From NCBI GenBank assembly GCA_018287875.1, contig JAGVVL010000015.1, positions 2,294,001-2,358,000 of the forward strand: DNA of 64,000 nucleotides, written 5' to 3'. Below, one piece after another: positions 55,787 through 64,000 of this stretch (position 1 is the first letter of the stretch; every line of letters begins with the position of its first letter). The DNA comes from Nigrospora sphaerica (taxonomy: Eukaryota > Ascomycota > Sordariomycetes > Amphisphaeriales > Apiosporaceae). The position numbers were made by a program, and so were the translations under genes. Under the pieces are notes generated by a model. It saw only the letters and a program-made list of their open reading frames with translations, did not search any database and had not been told where the DNA came from.

Positions 55787-57592
55787 ATGGGGGAATTCAA
55801 GGCCGTCGCCAGCGCCACCGAGACGTACCCCGAATCCCGGGTGCTCGTCATCATCACGGGCGGGACGATATGCATGCAGCCCTCGGCGGCCGGCCTGGTG
55901 CCGGTGCAAGGCTTCCTTGAGAACGCCATGGCCCCGCGGCCTTCGTTTAACGATCGGTCGGAAAGAGGCAAGTGATTTTGTTGGGGGCCGCCACGAACGG
56001 AAGAGGGAAGGAGCAGCAGCACTCTTTTTCCCCCGCCGCATTCCGCTTCCTCTTCCTCTTCTTTCGTTTCGGTCCCGCCCATGCGCCGCGCCCTTCTTCC
56101 TCTCCCGATCATCGACTAACACGGGCCCGTCACAGTGCAAATCGCGGCCGTCCAGGACGGCCAAAAGGTCCTGCTGGACAGCCTGCGGACGCCGCCCAGC
56201 TCCTACTCCAAGCACGTACGGTATGCGGCGCTCGAGTTCTCGCCGCTGCTCGACTCGTCGAGTATCAGCTCCGAGGGCTGGACGCAGATCGCGCAGGCGG
56301 TGCAGGCCAACTACCACCTGTTCGACGGCTTCGTGGTGCTGCACGGCACCGACTCGCTGTCGTACAGCGCGTCGGCGCTCTCCTTCATGATGGAGGACCT
56401 GGGCAAGCCCGTCATCCTGACGGGGTCGCAGGCGTCCATCTTTGCGCTGCAGTCGGACGCCGTCGACAACCTGCTGGGCTCGCTCATCATCGCCGGCACC
56501 TTCGTCATCCCCGAGGTCTGCCTCTTCTTCCACCACAACCTGTTCCGCGGCAATCGCACGACCAAGGTCTCGGCCTCGGCTTTCGACGCCTTCGCGAGCC
56601 CCAACCACGACGCGCTGGCCAAGGTGACGGGCATCGGTATCGACGTGCACTGGCCGCTCGTGCGCCGCCCGACGGCCATCTCGCGCTTCGGCGTCACGCC
56701 CTACCTCGACACGGCGCACGTCGCCTGCGCGCGCATCTTCCCCGGTATCAAGCCCGAGATGATCGACTCGATCCTGCGCGTGCCGGGCCTGCGCGGTCTC
56801 GTGCTCGAGACCTTCGGCATGGGCAACGCGCCCGCCGGCGTCGACGGCTCGCTGACGCGCACTATCCGCTCCGCCGTCGAGCGCGGCATCATCGTCGTCA
56901 ACGTGTCACAGTGCACCAACGGCTTTGTCTCGCCCCTTTACGCGCCCGGCTACGCGCTGGGCCAGGCCGGCGTCGTCTTCGGTCACGACCTGACGACCGA
57001 GGCGGCCCTGACCAAGCTCTCGTACCTGCTGGCCCTCGCGCTGCCGCCCGCCGAGGTGGCGCGCCGCATGGCCCGCTCCGAGCGCGGTGAGCTGACGGAG
57101 CTCGCGCCCTCAGCCTTCAGCCACCCGCCCGCCGTCGCCGAGGACCCGGCCACGCACAGCTTCGGCGCCGGCATCCGCCTGAGCGAGGCCGATGCCGCCT
57201 TTACCCTGCTGGGCTACGCCATCCAGCGCGGCGACCTGGCCGCCGTACGCGAGTTGCTCACGAGCGACGAAAAGGGCCACCAGCTGCTCGAGCGCGCCGA
57301 CTACGCCGGCAACACGGCCGTTCACCTCGCCGCCGTCGGCCCCGAGCTCGCCATCCTCAAGGAGCTGCTGCTCCGCGGCTCCAGCGTCCATGCCCGCAAC
57401 CGCGCCAACAACACCCCGCTCTTCCTGGCCGTCAAGATGAAGCAGAGGGAGGCCGCCAGCCTGCTCAAGGAGGCCGGTGGCCAGCTCTGGCACGAGGAGG
57501 CCAAGTCGTCGGGCGTCACGACCCCCTCCGAGCCGGGGACGCCGCGGAGCGACAAGTTCGAAGGTGTAGTAGACAAGGCCCCCCAGCCTTGA
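55787..57592 (+). CDS. L-asparaginase with C-terminal ankyrin repeats
   Basis: Exons 55787-55967 and 56136-57592 give 545 residues. The 168-nt intron starts with GC (AGAG|GCAAGT) and ends CACAG after a GACTAAC branch; no GT donor keeps the frame. The N-terminal domain has both asparaginase signatures, ITGGTICM (T27) and VLHGTDSLSYS (T132-D133), plus GKPVILTGSQ. The second domain includes LETFGMGNAP and VNVSQCTNGFV. From about 405, an ankyrin segment (GDLAAVRELL, YAGNTAVHLAAVG, NNTPLFLAVKMKQREAASLL) is fused, as in the eukaryotic 60-kDa asparaginase/lysophospholipase type. There is no signal peptide, so a cytosolic enzyme hydrolysing asparagine to aspartate and ammonia is expected. The ankyrin part probably mediates protein contacts. 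Confidence 0.93.
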
Positions 57593-57949
57593 CGGGGCCG
57601 GCCATGGCCCCCCCTGCCTACGCAAAGAAACTCGAAATACCACATAAGCGAATGAAATGGCAGAGGGATACCGCTCCGGCACTCTCCAGCGGACTTTCGT
57701 ACACGGTGGATGATGACCCCGTGTGCTCCCGTGTCACATCATTGAGATGGTGGTTGCTTCGCACCGCGACAGGCGACTGAGCCCCCGGAAAGGAGCGGGG
57801 CCCCCTTTTCGTAATGCGAAATAGCTTGATAGTGTAATATAAACCCCCGATTTCCATGGAGGGTCTTAAGCTGGTTGTGGGTATCAATCATTGATCCATT
57901 TGTCCTTTCTAGACGGGCATCTCTTTCCCGACCTTACTCAATCTCCCGC
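57593..57949. other. Convergent intergenic region
   Basis: About 360 bp between the asparaginase and NAP 3' ends. An AT-rich patch (57826-57845) probably belongs to a polyadenylation region. Confidence 0.6.
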
Positions 57950-59085
57950 CTAGGCCTTTCTCTTCTTAGCAGGCGGTGCCTCGGCCCTGTCCTCGTCCTC
58001 CTCGTCCTCCTCGTCCTCGTCCTGCCCGTCATCCAAGAGGGCTCCCAAGGGCCCATCATCCTCAAAGTCGCTGAAACTGACGGCGTCTTGCTCCTGGGCC
58101 TGGACTAACGGTGCGTGTTAGCACCCCAAAGTTCGCTTCTCGGTGGCCGGGATGGGAGCGGCAACTTACGGAAGTACTTCACAGCGTTGGGCCATAGGTC
58201 CTCACTAATGGCAATAGCGAGGTCGTTGCCGTCGGGGAACATCTCGAGGGCGTGGAGGTCCTCATCCTCTTCGTCATCCTTGTCCGCCTCCTCGTCGTCG
58301 TCGGCGGTGGGGGCCTGGCCCGCGGCGTGGAGCCGGCGCTTCTCCTGCTCCTTCTCGGTGGCGACGCGGCTCTCCTCGGCCGAGACGGGGTTGCCGCGGT
58401 AGCCGAACCAGGTAAAGAAGCTCATAACTCCATGGCCTATCTCCTCGATGCGCTTGGCCAGTTCCTTCATCTCGGGCGTGTAGTCCTGAGGCTTGACGCG
58501 GCTGGTCGCTAGCTTGCCAGCGCTGCGCATCTCCTGGTCCTGCTTGAAGACGGTGACGGCGCGGTCCAGCAGCCCCGAGGTGAGATCCTTGTCGGGCGAC
58601 TTCCAGTGAATGGGCACGGGCTCGCTGACGAGGCCGGCCCAGCCGTCGGGGGCACGACGGTACCAGAACTTCTTCTCCAGCACGCGGTCGCTAAAGTGGT
58701 CGTTATCTTTAAAAACTAACTTGATCGCGACGCTGCGCGGGTCGCCGCCGTTCTCAATGTCAAAGTGCGACACCGACAGGGACTCCAAGCTGGCCAGCAG
58801 GACCTGCGAGTCATAGGGCTGGATGTACATGTCGACATCTGGCGGGGCCTGCTCGACCACCAGCGGCCAGAAGTTGGGAATCTGGGCCGTCACCTTCTCG
58901 CGCTCCTCGTAGAGGGACGCGGTAACCTTGACCTGGTGGCGTACTGCAGGAGAGCCCGGTCAGGTCAACCAAGCGACCCGAGGGGGTGACTACATACTGA
59001 TTTCGACCTCGGCATCCTCAAACTTCCTCTCGAGCTCCGCCAACTGCTCGTAAGTGACCTTGGCGATCTCCTCGGGGGCGGTCAT
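57950..59085 (-). CDS. NAP/SET-family histone chaperone
   Basis: Minus-strand exons 59085-58998, 58943-58170 and 58104-57950 give 338 residues. Introns are 54 nt (GTATGT, CTGCAG) and 65 nt (GTAAGT, GTTAG). The N-terminal coiled-coil (about 10-50) includes EQLAELERKFEDAEVEIRHQV. The NAP fold follows: IPNFWPLVVEQ, GGDPRSVAIKLVF, KFWYR, FFTWFGYRG and GNDLAIAISEDLWPNAVKYF. An acidic segment (ADDDEEADKDDEEDEDL) lies within the fold, and a second acidic tail ends in a basic PPAKKRKA nuclear localisation signal. SET/Vps75-like proteins chaperone H3-H4 and assist chromatin assembly or Rtt109 acetylation. Distinguishing Vps75 from SET is not possible by eye. Confidence 0.92.
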
Positions 59086-59873
59086 GGCGCGCAGGTATAC
59101 AAAAAGGGCGTTTCGATGTGGGTGGCGGACGGTGGGAACGTGGTCAGCAGGGTTTTGGGAATTCGTCCAAACGCACCCGCGGGTTCAAAATAGACCAAAA
59201 AGAGGCCGCGTCGTTCTGATAAAAAGGTTGAGATTGGTTGTACCAAGTGTGAAGCGTGAAAGAGGACGCAGCTTTTCAGTGCGGCCAGAGCTTGGCATCG
59301 CGTTCTGATTGGCTCGGACCTTGGTATTGGAACCTAGCAAGGGTCATGTTTCCTCAGAGCTCTTCCCATAGGTCTCCACTATTCTGGGGAAACACGTCAA
59401 GTGGAGCGCGACCCTGCCCGGACCGACGTCACATAGGGCACATTTTTTTGCAGATGATTTCGCTCTTTGGAAGGCGCAGGCAAGCCAAGGCTGCCCTGCT
59501 GTACATCCATGACTTGAGGCGACTCGCGGCAGAGGGCGCCAATTGCATGCTCTAATTGTTAGACAGCACGATCGGACCGAGGGCCTGGCGAGTAATCTAT
59601 CTGTCGATACCCCGGCCCCAAGACCTGTCTGTCGGGTGAGTCTCGGACACGGGCGCAGAACGTGTCGGACCGTTGCTGGAGTATCACGAGCCAAAGGTAT
59701 TTATTCGAACGGCGCCCAGCCAGAGTCCCGTGCATGTGGCGTATAGCGACCTGAGAATACATACAACCCATGAAGAAAATGCTTTGATATCCGCGGACTG
59801 CCCGCTGGTCTACAGCTCGAGTTTCCTACAGCGCAGCATCGCAGCCAGGCGACGAGATCAACCCTTGCCGTAG
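59086..59873. other. Intergenic between IF3 3' end and NAP promoter
   Basis: About 790 bp upstream of the NAP gene and downstream of IF3 (same strand). No gene was recognised. Confidence 0.6.
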
Positions 59874-60779
59874 CTACTCCTCTTCTACCACCTTTTGGCT
59901 CTCCAGTAGCGTCTCGTACCGTTCCTTCGCCGTGCCGGGCCTCTGCTCCATCTGCTGCCTCTCGGCTTTGCTCTGCTCGAAGGCCATGGTCATCATCTTG
60001 GGGAACTGGCCCACCTTGGTGACGCACTTGGCGGGCACCACGGCGGCGCACTCGTGGAACTTTTCGACCAGCGTTCTGGCCTCTTCGGGGGTCGCGGGGC
60101 GGCTCTTGCGCTTGCGGGCGAGCGTGACCTCGACGCGCTTGCCCTTCTCGAGGAACTCAAGGAAGCGGTCGAGCCGGTGCTTCAGGTCGTGCGCGTCGAT
60201 GGCCCAGTTGATTTCGAGCTCCTTGAGGTTCTTCTGCTTGCGCCGCCACTCTTTCTGCTTCTCTTCTTCTGTCTTGGCGTAGGCGTGCTTGTCGATGATG
60301 CGGCAAACAGGCGCCAGCTCCTCCAACCGCTGCGCGCTCTCGTTTTCCGTATTGTGTTCCTCTGCCCCCAGCTCCTCCGCGTCCCGGTCCCCTGCTTCCT
60401 CCCCCTCCTCCCGGGGCTCGACGGGCGGGGCCACCATGGCCAATGTGTACTTGGAACGATCGAGGCTGCGCAGGACGTCGGCGGTGCGCTGTCGTTCGCC
60501 AAGACTGCCGTCCGGGTTGGCGATGACTACCCATTTGTAGGGAATGGCATTATCCGTCGGGAAACGGGAGATGGGTTTCCGGGAAGGCGGCTTTTCCGCC
60601 TTTTTCTTCCCGCCGAAAAGCTTCGGTCGCACGCTGGTGGTCGAGAATAGTCGCGGGGAAAGGCAAGTCGAGGGGAGGAGAAAGGCCGGCCGCGCGGCCG
60701 CCGTGGTCGCCTCGAGATGGGGCAGGAAGACTCGGCTGAGGGCCTTTGCCGGCGAGTATACACAGCGCAGGCTCTGCAT
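59874..60779 (-). CDS. Mitochondrial translation initiation factor IF-3
   Basis: An intronless frame on the minus strand gives 301 residues starting MQSLRCVYSPAKALSRVF, an Arg-rich presequence with LFSTTSVRP close to the likely cleavage point. The IF3 N-domain follows (DNAIPYKWVVIANPDGSLGERQRTADVL). An acidic Glu-rich linker inserted between domains (about 120-150) is typical of fungal mitochondrial forms. The C-domain begins near KNLKELEINWAIDAHDLKHRL and includes the FLEKGKRVEVTLARK and FPKMMT segments. It binds the small mitoribosomal subunit and prevents premature subunit joining. Its start lies 412 bp from the divergent IMP1 start. Confidence 0.88.
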   Translation of the reverse strand: MQSLRCVYSPAKALSRVFLPHLEATTAAARPAFLLPSTCLSPRLFSTTSVRPKLFGGKKKAEKPPSRKPISRFPTDNAIPYKWVVIANPDGSLGERQRTADVLRSLDRSKYTLAMVAPPVEPREEGEEAGDRDAEELGAEEHNTENESAQRLEELAPVCRIIDKHAYAKTEEEKQKEWRRKQKNLKELEINWAIDAHDLKHRLDRFLEFLEKGKRVEVTLARKRKSRPATPEEARTLVEKFHECAAVVPAKCVTKVGQFPKMMTMAFEQSKAERQQMEQRPGTAKERYETLLESQKVVEEE

Positions 60780-61191
60780 TGTGACGCTCGGGGTGTGGAC
60801 TGGGCGGGAATGTGCGAGCTCGGGTGGTAAAAGGGGCCGGAAGGTGGTTGACAGATAACGAACCGGGTCAGGTTTTCACCTGGACCAAATCGCCAACGCT
60901 GGGATCGAACTGAAGAAAGGTCGAGAAGCTCCGGTTGCGCAGGCACACAGCCAATCAGAGGATCAATTGGGAGCTTGAGTTGCCCGACCAGATCCAGGGC
61001 CGGCCGCTAGCAGGGTTAGCTTCTTAGTTGGCAACTGCCCGGGTCCCGAACAGCTATCGACGCGTGCGCATGGATACATGGGAACCGCTGCCCGCCCACC
61101 TACATTCATCGGAAGTGATACTATATCCCCCCCCCTTCCCATCCCAGTCCCGGTCGATCATGAGGAGGAGGTTCGACTCCTAACTGCACCC
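60780..61191. promoter_or_regulatory. Shared divergent promoter of mitochondrial IF3 and IMP1
   Basis: 412 bp between opposite starts of two mitochondrial-function genes, so it must carry both promoters. No specific binding site is assigned. The IMP1-side frame is open back to an ATG at 61078, but that extension lacks family character. Confidence 0.6.
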
Positions 61192-61791
61192 ATGGCGTCC
61201 CTATTCGGCCACCCCTTCCGCCTTCTCACCTATTCGGGAGCGTCCATCACGCTGGCCCACTACTGCTTCACGCACCTGTACAGCTGGGGCTACGGCCACG
61301 GGCCCTCGATGCTCCCGACCTTCCTCGTCGACGGCGAGACCATCATTTTCGACATGGCCTACCGTCGCGGCCGCGGCGTCCGCGTCGGCGACTGCGTGTC
61401 CTACCAGATCCCCGTGGAGCCGCCCGGCGAGGAGGGCGTGAAGCGCGTGATCGGCATGCCGGGTGACTACGTATTGCTCAATAGCCCCGGCGCCACCAGC
61501 GACCGCATGCTGCAGGTCAGTTCTCCTCCACCCACCAACTCCCACGGGAGGGGGGCTTCGGGTACAAGCCAGCCACAGGGTCGGTACTGAGCTGGCGCCC
61601 AGGTACCCAAAGGTCACTGCTACCTCGTCGGCGATAACCTGCCCTGGTCAAGGGACAGCCGCGACTTCGGACCTCTGCCACTAGCCCTCATTAAGGGCAA
61701 GGCCATCGCGAAGGGGTCCATGACAGGCTGGGACCCGCGAAAGTGGTTCACCAGGGTGGAAAACGGCCTCAAACCGCAGCCCACAGCGTAG
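61192..61791 (+). CDS. IMP1: Mitochondrial inner membrane protease subunit 1 (IMP1)
   Basis: Exons 61192-61515 and 61603-61791 give 170 residues, the normal Imp1 length. The 87-nt intron (GTCAGT, CCCAG) joins ATSDRMLQ to VPKGHCYLVGDN. The signal-peptidase fold is clear: catalytic Ser39 in GHGPSMLPTF, general-base Lys84 in GVKRVIGMPGD, then CYLVGDNLPWSRDSRDFGPLP. One N-terminal membrane span (about 9-30) anchors it facing the intermembrane space. The complex removes bipartite sorting signals from proteins such as cytochrome b2. The ATG at 61192 was chosen because family-like sequence begins there; the upstream ATG at 61078 would add 38 unlikely residues. Confidence 0.95.
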
Positions 61792-62470
61792 CGTCAAAAC
61801 GCCGAGGTTGAACTGCATAGCCATGTCACCCATGTATGCACCAGTCGCATTTGCGCCCTTACCGATGTCATAGATGGAGCCCATGCGAGAGGGGGAAAAA
61901 ATTACTCAGCTGCAGTGGGGTATGGGCGAAAAGGAGCAGAGGATATTTCTTGTCAGACACAATCTTCGACTAATTACAGCGCTCCCTTCCACCACGGAAC
62001 CGATGGCATTTGAGCACCAAGATAAGAGGAATAAAAGAGCGCCGGCGTGAAACGGAGGTGTGGCAGTGGCTTAACAGGTTGGAAGATAACGCTTTCCCAC
62101 GGGGGGTAATGCAAAGGGAAGAAGAGAGTAGGGAAACCCCGAAAAAAAAAGAAGAAAAAAACTCCTACAGCTACTGAACTTGGTCCAACGTAAATGAGCC
62201 CAATTCCACAGGACGCCTCCCCTCCTAAACCACCAGCCATGGGATATGCACCAATGTGAAAAAAAAGACCTGAGAACAAGACAAAACGACGGAAACCCGT
62301 CGTCTCAAGACCGTACCAATGCCGCTGTATATAATACGCCTCAAACTCCCTGCCAAAGCCCAATGTGCACACGGATGCTGGGACCCGTGAGAAATGTCTA
62401 GAAGTGCCAGAAAGAGAAGTAAGGAATTCATCCAGAGGTTGCTGCAGGCCTCGGGTGCGCCGAGCACGGC
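61792..62470. other. Convergent intergenic region
   Basis: About 680 bp between the IMP1 and VAC8 3' ends. It contains A-runs (62142-62160) and other AT-richer stretches likely to belong to 3' UTRs. No gene was recognised. Confidence 0.6.
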
Positions 62471-64000
62471 TCAACCCTCAATGTGAGCTTTGGACATGCT
62501 CTGACCGAGGAGTTCCAAGCAGCGCTGCGCCAGATTGACGACCTCGCTCTCGTCGTCGTCTTCGGGAAAATCGGCCTCGGACTCCACCTGCCTTTCGGCG
62601 ATCTGTTTGATCATGTTGACAATTTCGTCCGACTTGCCGATCTGGCCAATCAGCGTCTTATCCTCAGACTCGAGCAGCTGTAGCAACGTCCAGATGGCTA
62701 TGTGCTGGAACGTGGCATCGCCGCTGGCGAGGAATCGGTTCAAGTATCCGTGAATTCCCCCGTTCGGTTCTGACCAGTCCTGGATGAAGATGGAGTAGTC
62801 GCCCACTGTTATAACGTCAGCATGGAAAAATGAACCGATGCCAGGGGCGTCCAAGGCTTACCTTTCGACGACAGGTTCCCCAGAGCCGCGGCACTGTTGC
62901 CCTGGACCTCGATGCTAGGTGAGTGCGTCAAGGGAATAAGCACGTCGAAGACGCCCAGGTTCAACAGGTGCGTTTTGAGGTCATCCGACAAGGCCAAAAC
63001 AGCGATAGCGGCCGTCATTTCGGACTGGACCGTGACGGGCACATCCAAAACGAGTTGCTTGCATTTCTGCACGGCGCCGGCCTCGAGAACGAGGGCCTTG
63101 TTGCGGTCGGAGCTCGCCGCCAAATTGCGCAGCGTCGAGATGGCATGGCACTGTATTTCCTCATTGTCCGTCGACCCCAACAGGTCCACCAGGGGCTTCA
63201 GGAAACCGGCCTCGATGATGGGCGACTCGTTCATCGGGTGAATCGAAATGTTTCTTATGCAGGCAACCGCTGATAATATGAGCGGCAGGTAAGACGACTG
63301 GAGGAGACGCAGCAGGGGGTTCAGGCCCTGAGCTCTCACGATATCGAGCTGGTACTTCTCGTCCGACGCCAAGTTGCGCAACGCCAGGGCAGCCTGGCAT
63401 TGTACCTTAGGTGAAGACGAGTCCATCAGGTTCACGAGGGACTGGACAAGCTTCGTCTCGCTCTGGGCCAGTTTTCGCCGGTTGTTGCCGTCCACGGCGA
63501 TATTGCTGAGGGCTGTCGTGCAGTAATATTGGACGTCGACATCGGGGGAGGAGAGGAGTTGGACGAGCACGGGAATGGCGCCGGCACTCACGAGCTGCTG
63601 GCGGTTCTCGTCTGCTAGGGGGTCAGCGGCTGCTTCCAAGGCACGCATTTACAGGCACGGAGGTTCTCTACCGGAATGTGTCATGTTGAGCAGCGCGCCC
63701 GTGGCATTGCGCTGCACCCGCATATCCCGCGACTTGGCCAGCCGCGTCAAAGGTCCCAAGGCGCCGGAGCGGGCAATCTTGGCCTTGTTGTCCTCGTGCG
63801 TAGCGAGATTGGTGATGCAGCCAACCGCATTACACTGGACTTCGACGTTGGGAGAGAGCATCTGGCGGATCAAGGGGGTCAGACCGCCCAGCTGGACGAT
63901 CAGCACCTTGTTTTCGGCTAGAAGAGCAAGTTTTGTCAGCCCAACATGCCCACGACGCCCACGGCGGCCGATGCTCGCCACCTACTATTGACGGCTAGGT
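62471..64000 (-). CDS. VAC8: Vacuolar armadillo-repeat protein Vac8 (5' end beyond window)
   Basis: Minus-strand exons from beyond 64000 to 63986, then 63917-63672, 63614-62862 and 62805-62471, cover the C-terminal 448 residues. Introns are 68, 57 and 56 nt (GTAGGT, GTAGAG, GTAAGC donors). The partial first exon reads LAVN and joins [20 protein letters not shown]. Successive armadillo repeats follow ([73 protein letters not shown]). The protein ends with the family tail [13 protein letters not shown]. Vac8 coats the vacuole membrane and works in vacuole fusion and inheritance, autophagy and nucleus-vacuole contacts. The acylated N-terminus is outside the window. Confidence 0.96.

Overview
The window is nuclear DNA of a filamentous ascomycete. 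Genes are split by short introns (about 50-170 nt) with GTANGT-type donors, CTAAC/CTGAC-like branch sites and YAG acceptors. Coding sequence is strongly GC-rich at third positions. The proteome is typical of Pezizomycotina: Zn2Cys6 regulators, WSC proteins, chitin deacetylase, VAC8 and IMP1. The gene set and motif density resemble Sordariales (perhaps Chaetomiaceae), but that placement is an inference. I see no mobile element, CRISPR array, rRNA or virus-like sequence.

Layout. 0-5 kb: eIF3e, then an atypical receiver-domain (response-regulator-like) protein. 5-10 kb: a flavin monooxygenase (minus) and an AhpD/carboxymuconolactone-decarboxylase-like protein (plus). 10.8-16.4 kb: a Zn2Cys6 regulator (plus) converging on a C2H2 regulator (minus). 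16.4-27.2 kb: about 10.8 kb with no supportable gene, lying upstream of the C2H2 regulator and holding several microsatellites. 27-33 kb: a secreted CE4 chitin deacetylase (minus), an intron-containing tRNA-Leu(CAA) (minus) and a two-WSC-domain protein (plus). 33-38 kb: SURF6/Rrp14 ribosome-biogenesis factor (minus), divergent from KGD2, the E2 of 2-oxoglutarate dehydrogenase (plus). 39-45 kb: a Cys-rich orphan, a regulator carrying both a C2H2-type finger and a Zn2Cys6 cluster, and a 104-residue single-span protein (all minus). 46.9-52 kb: an AtuA-family protein (plus) and a ubiquitin-like/Usa1-like ER protein (minus). 53-64 kb: mitochondrial phosphatidylserine decarboxylase and an ankyrin-tailed asparaginase (plus), a NAP/SET histone chaperone and mitochondrial IF3 (minus), IMP1 protease (plus), and VAC8 (minus, 5' end cut by the window edge).

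Exons were rebuilt by hand from splice signals, reading frame and protein-family continuity. All 21 models close in frame. Several genes serve mitochondria (KGD2, PSD1, IF3, IMP1 and possibly the 104-residue protein); IF3 and IMP1 share one 412-bp divergent promoter. The most unusual signals are: three GC-AG introns among about 34, each at a sensitive coding position; the degenerate receiver protein; the finger-plus-cluster regulator with an intron inside its finger; the tRNA-Leu with a 67-nt intron; the 32-nt internal exon in the small membrane protein; and the 10.8-kb gene-free tract. I found no clear multi-gene novel system.
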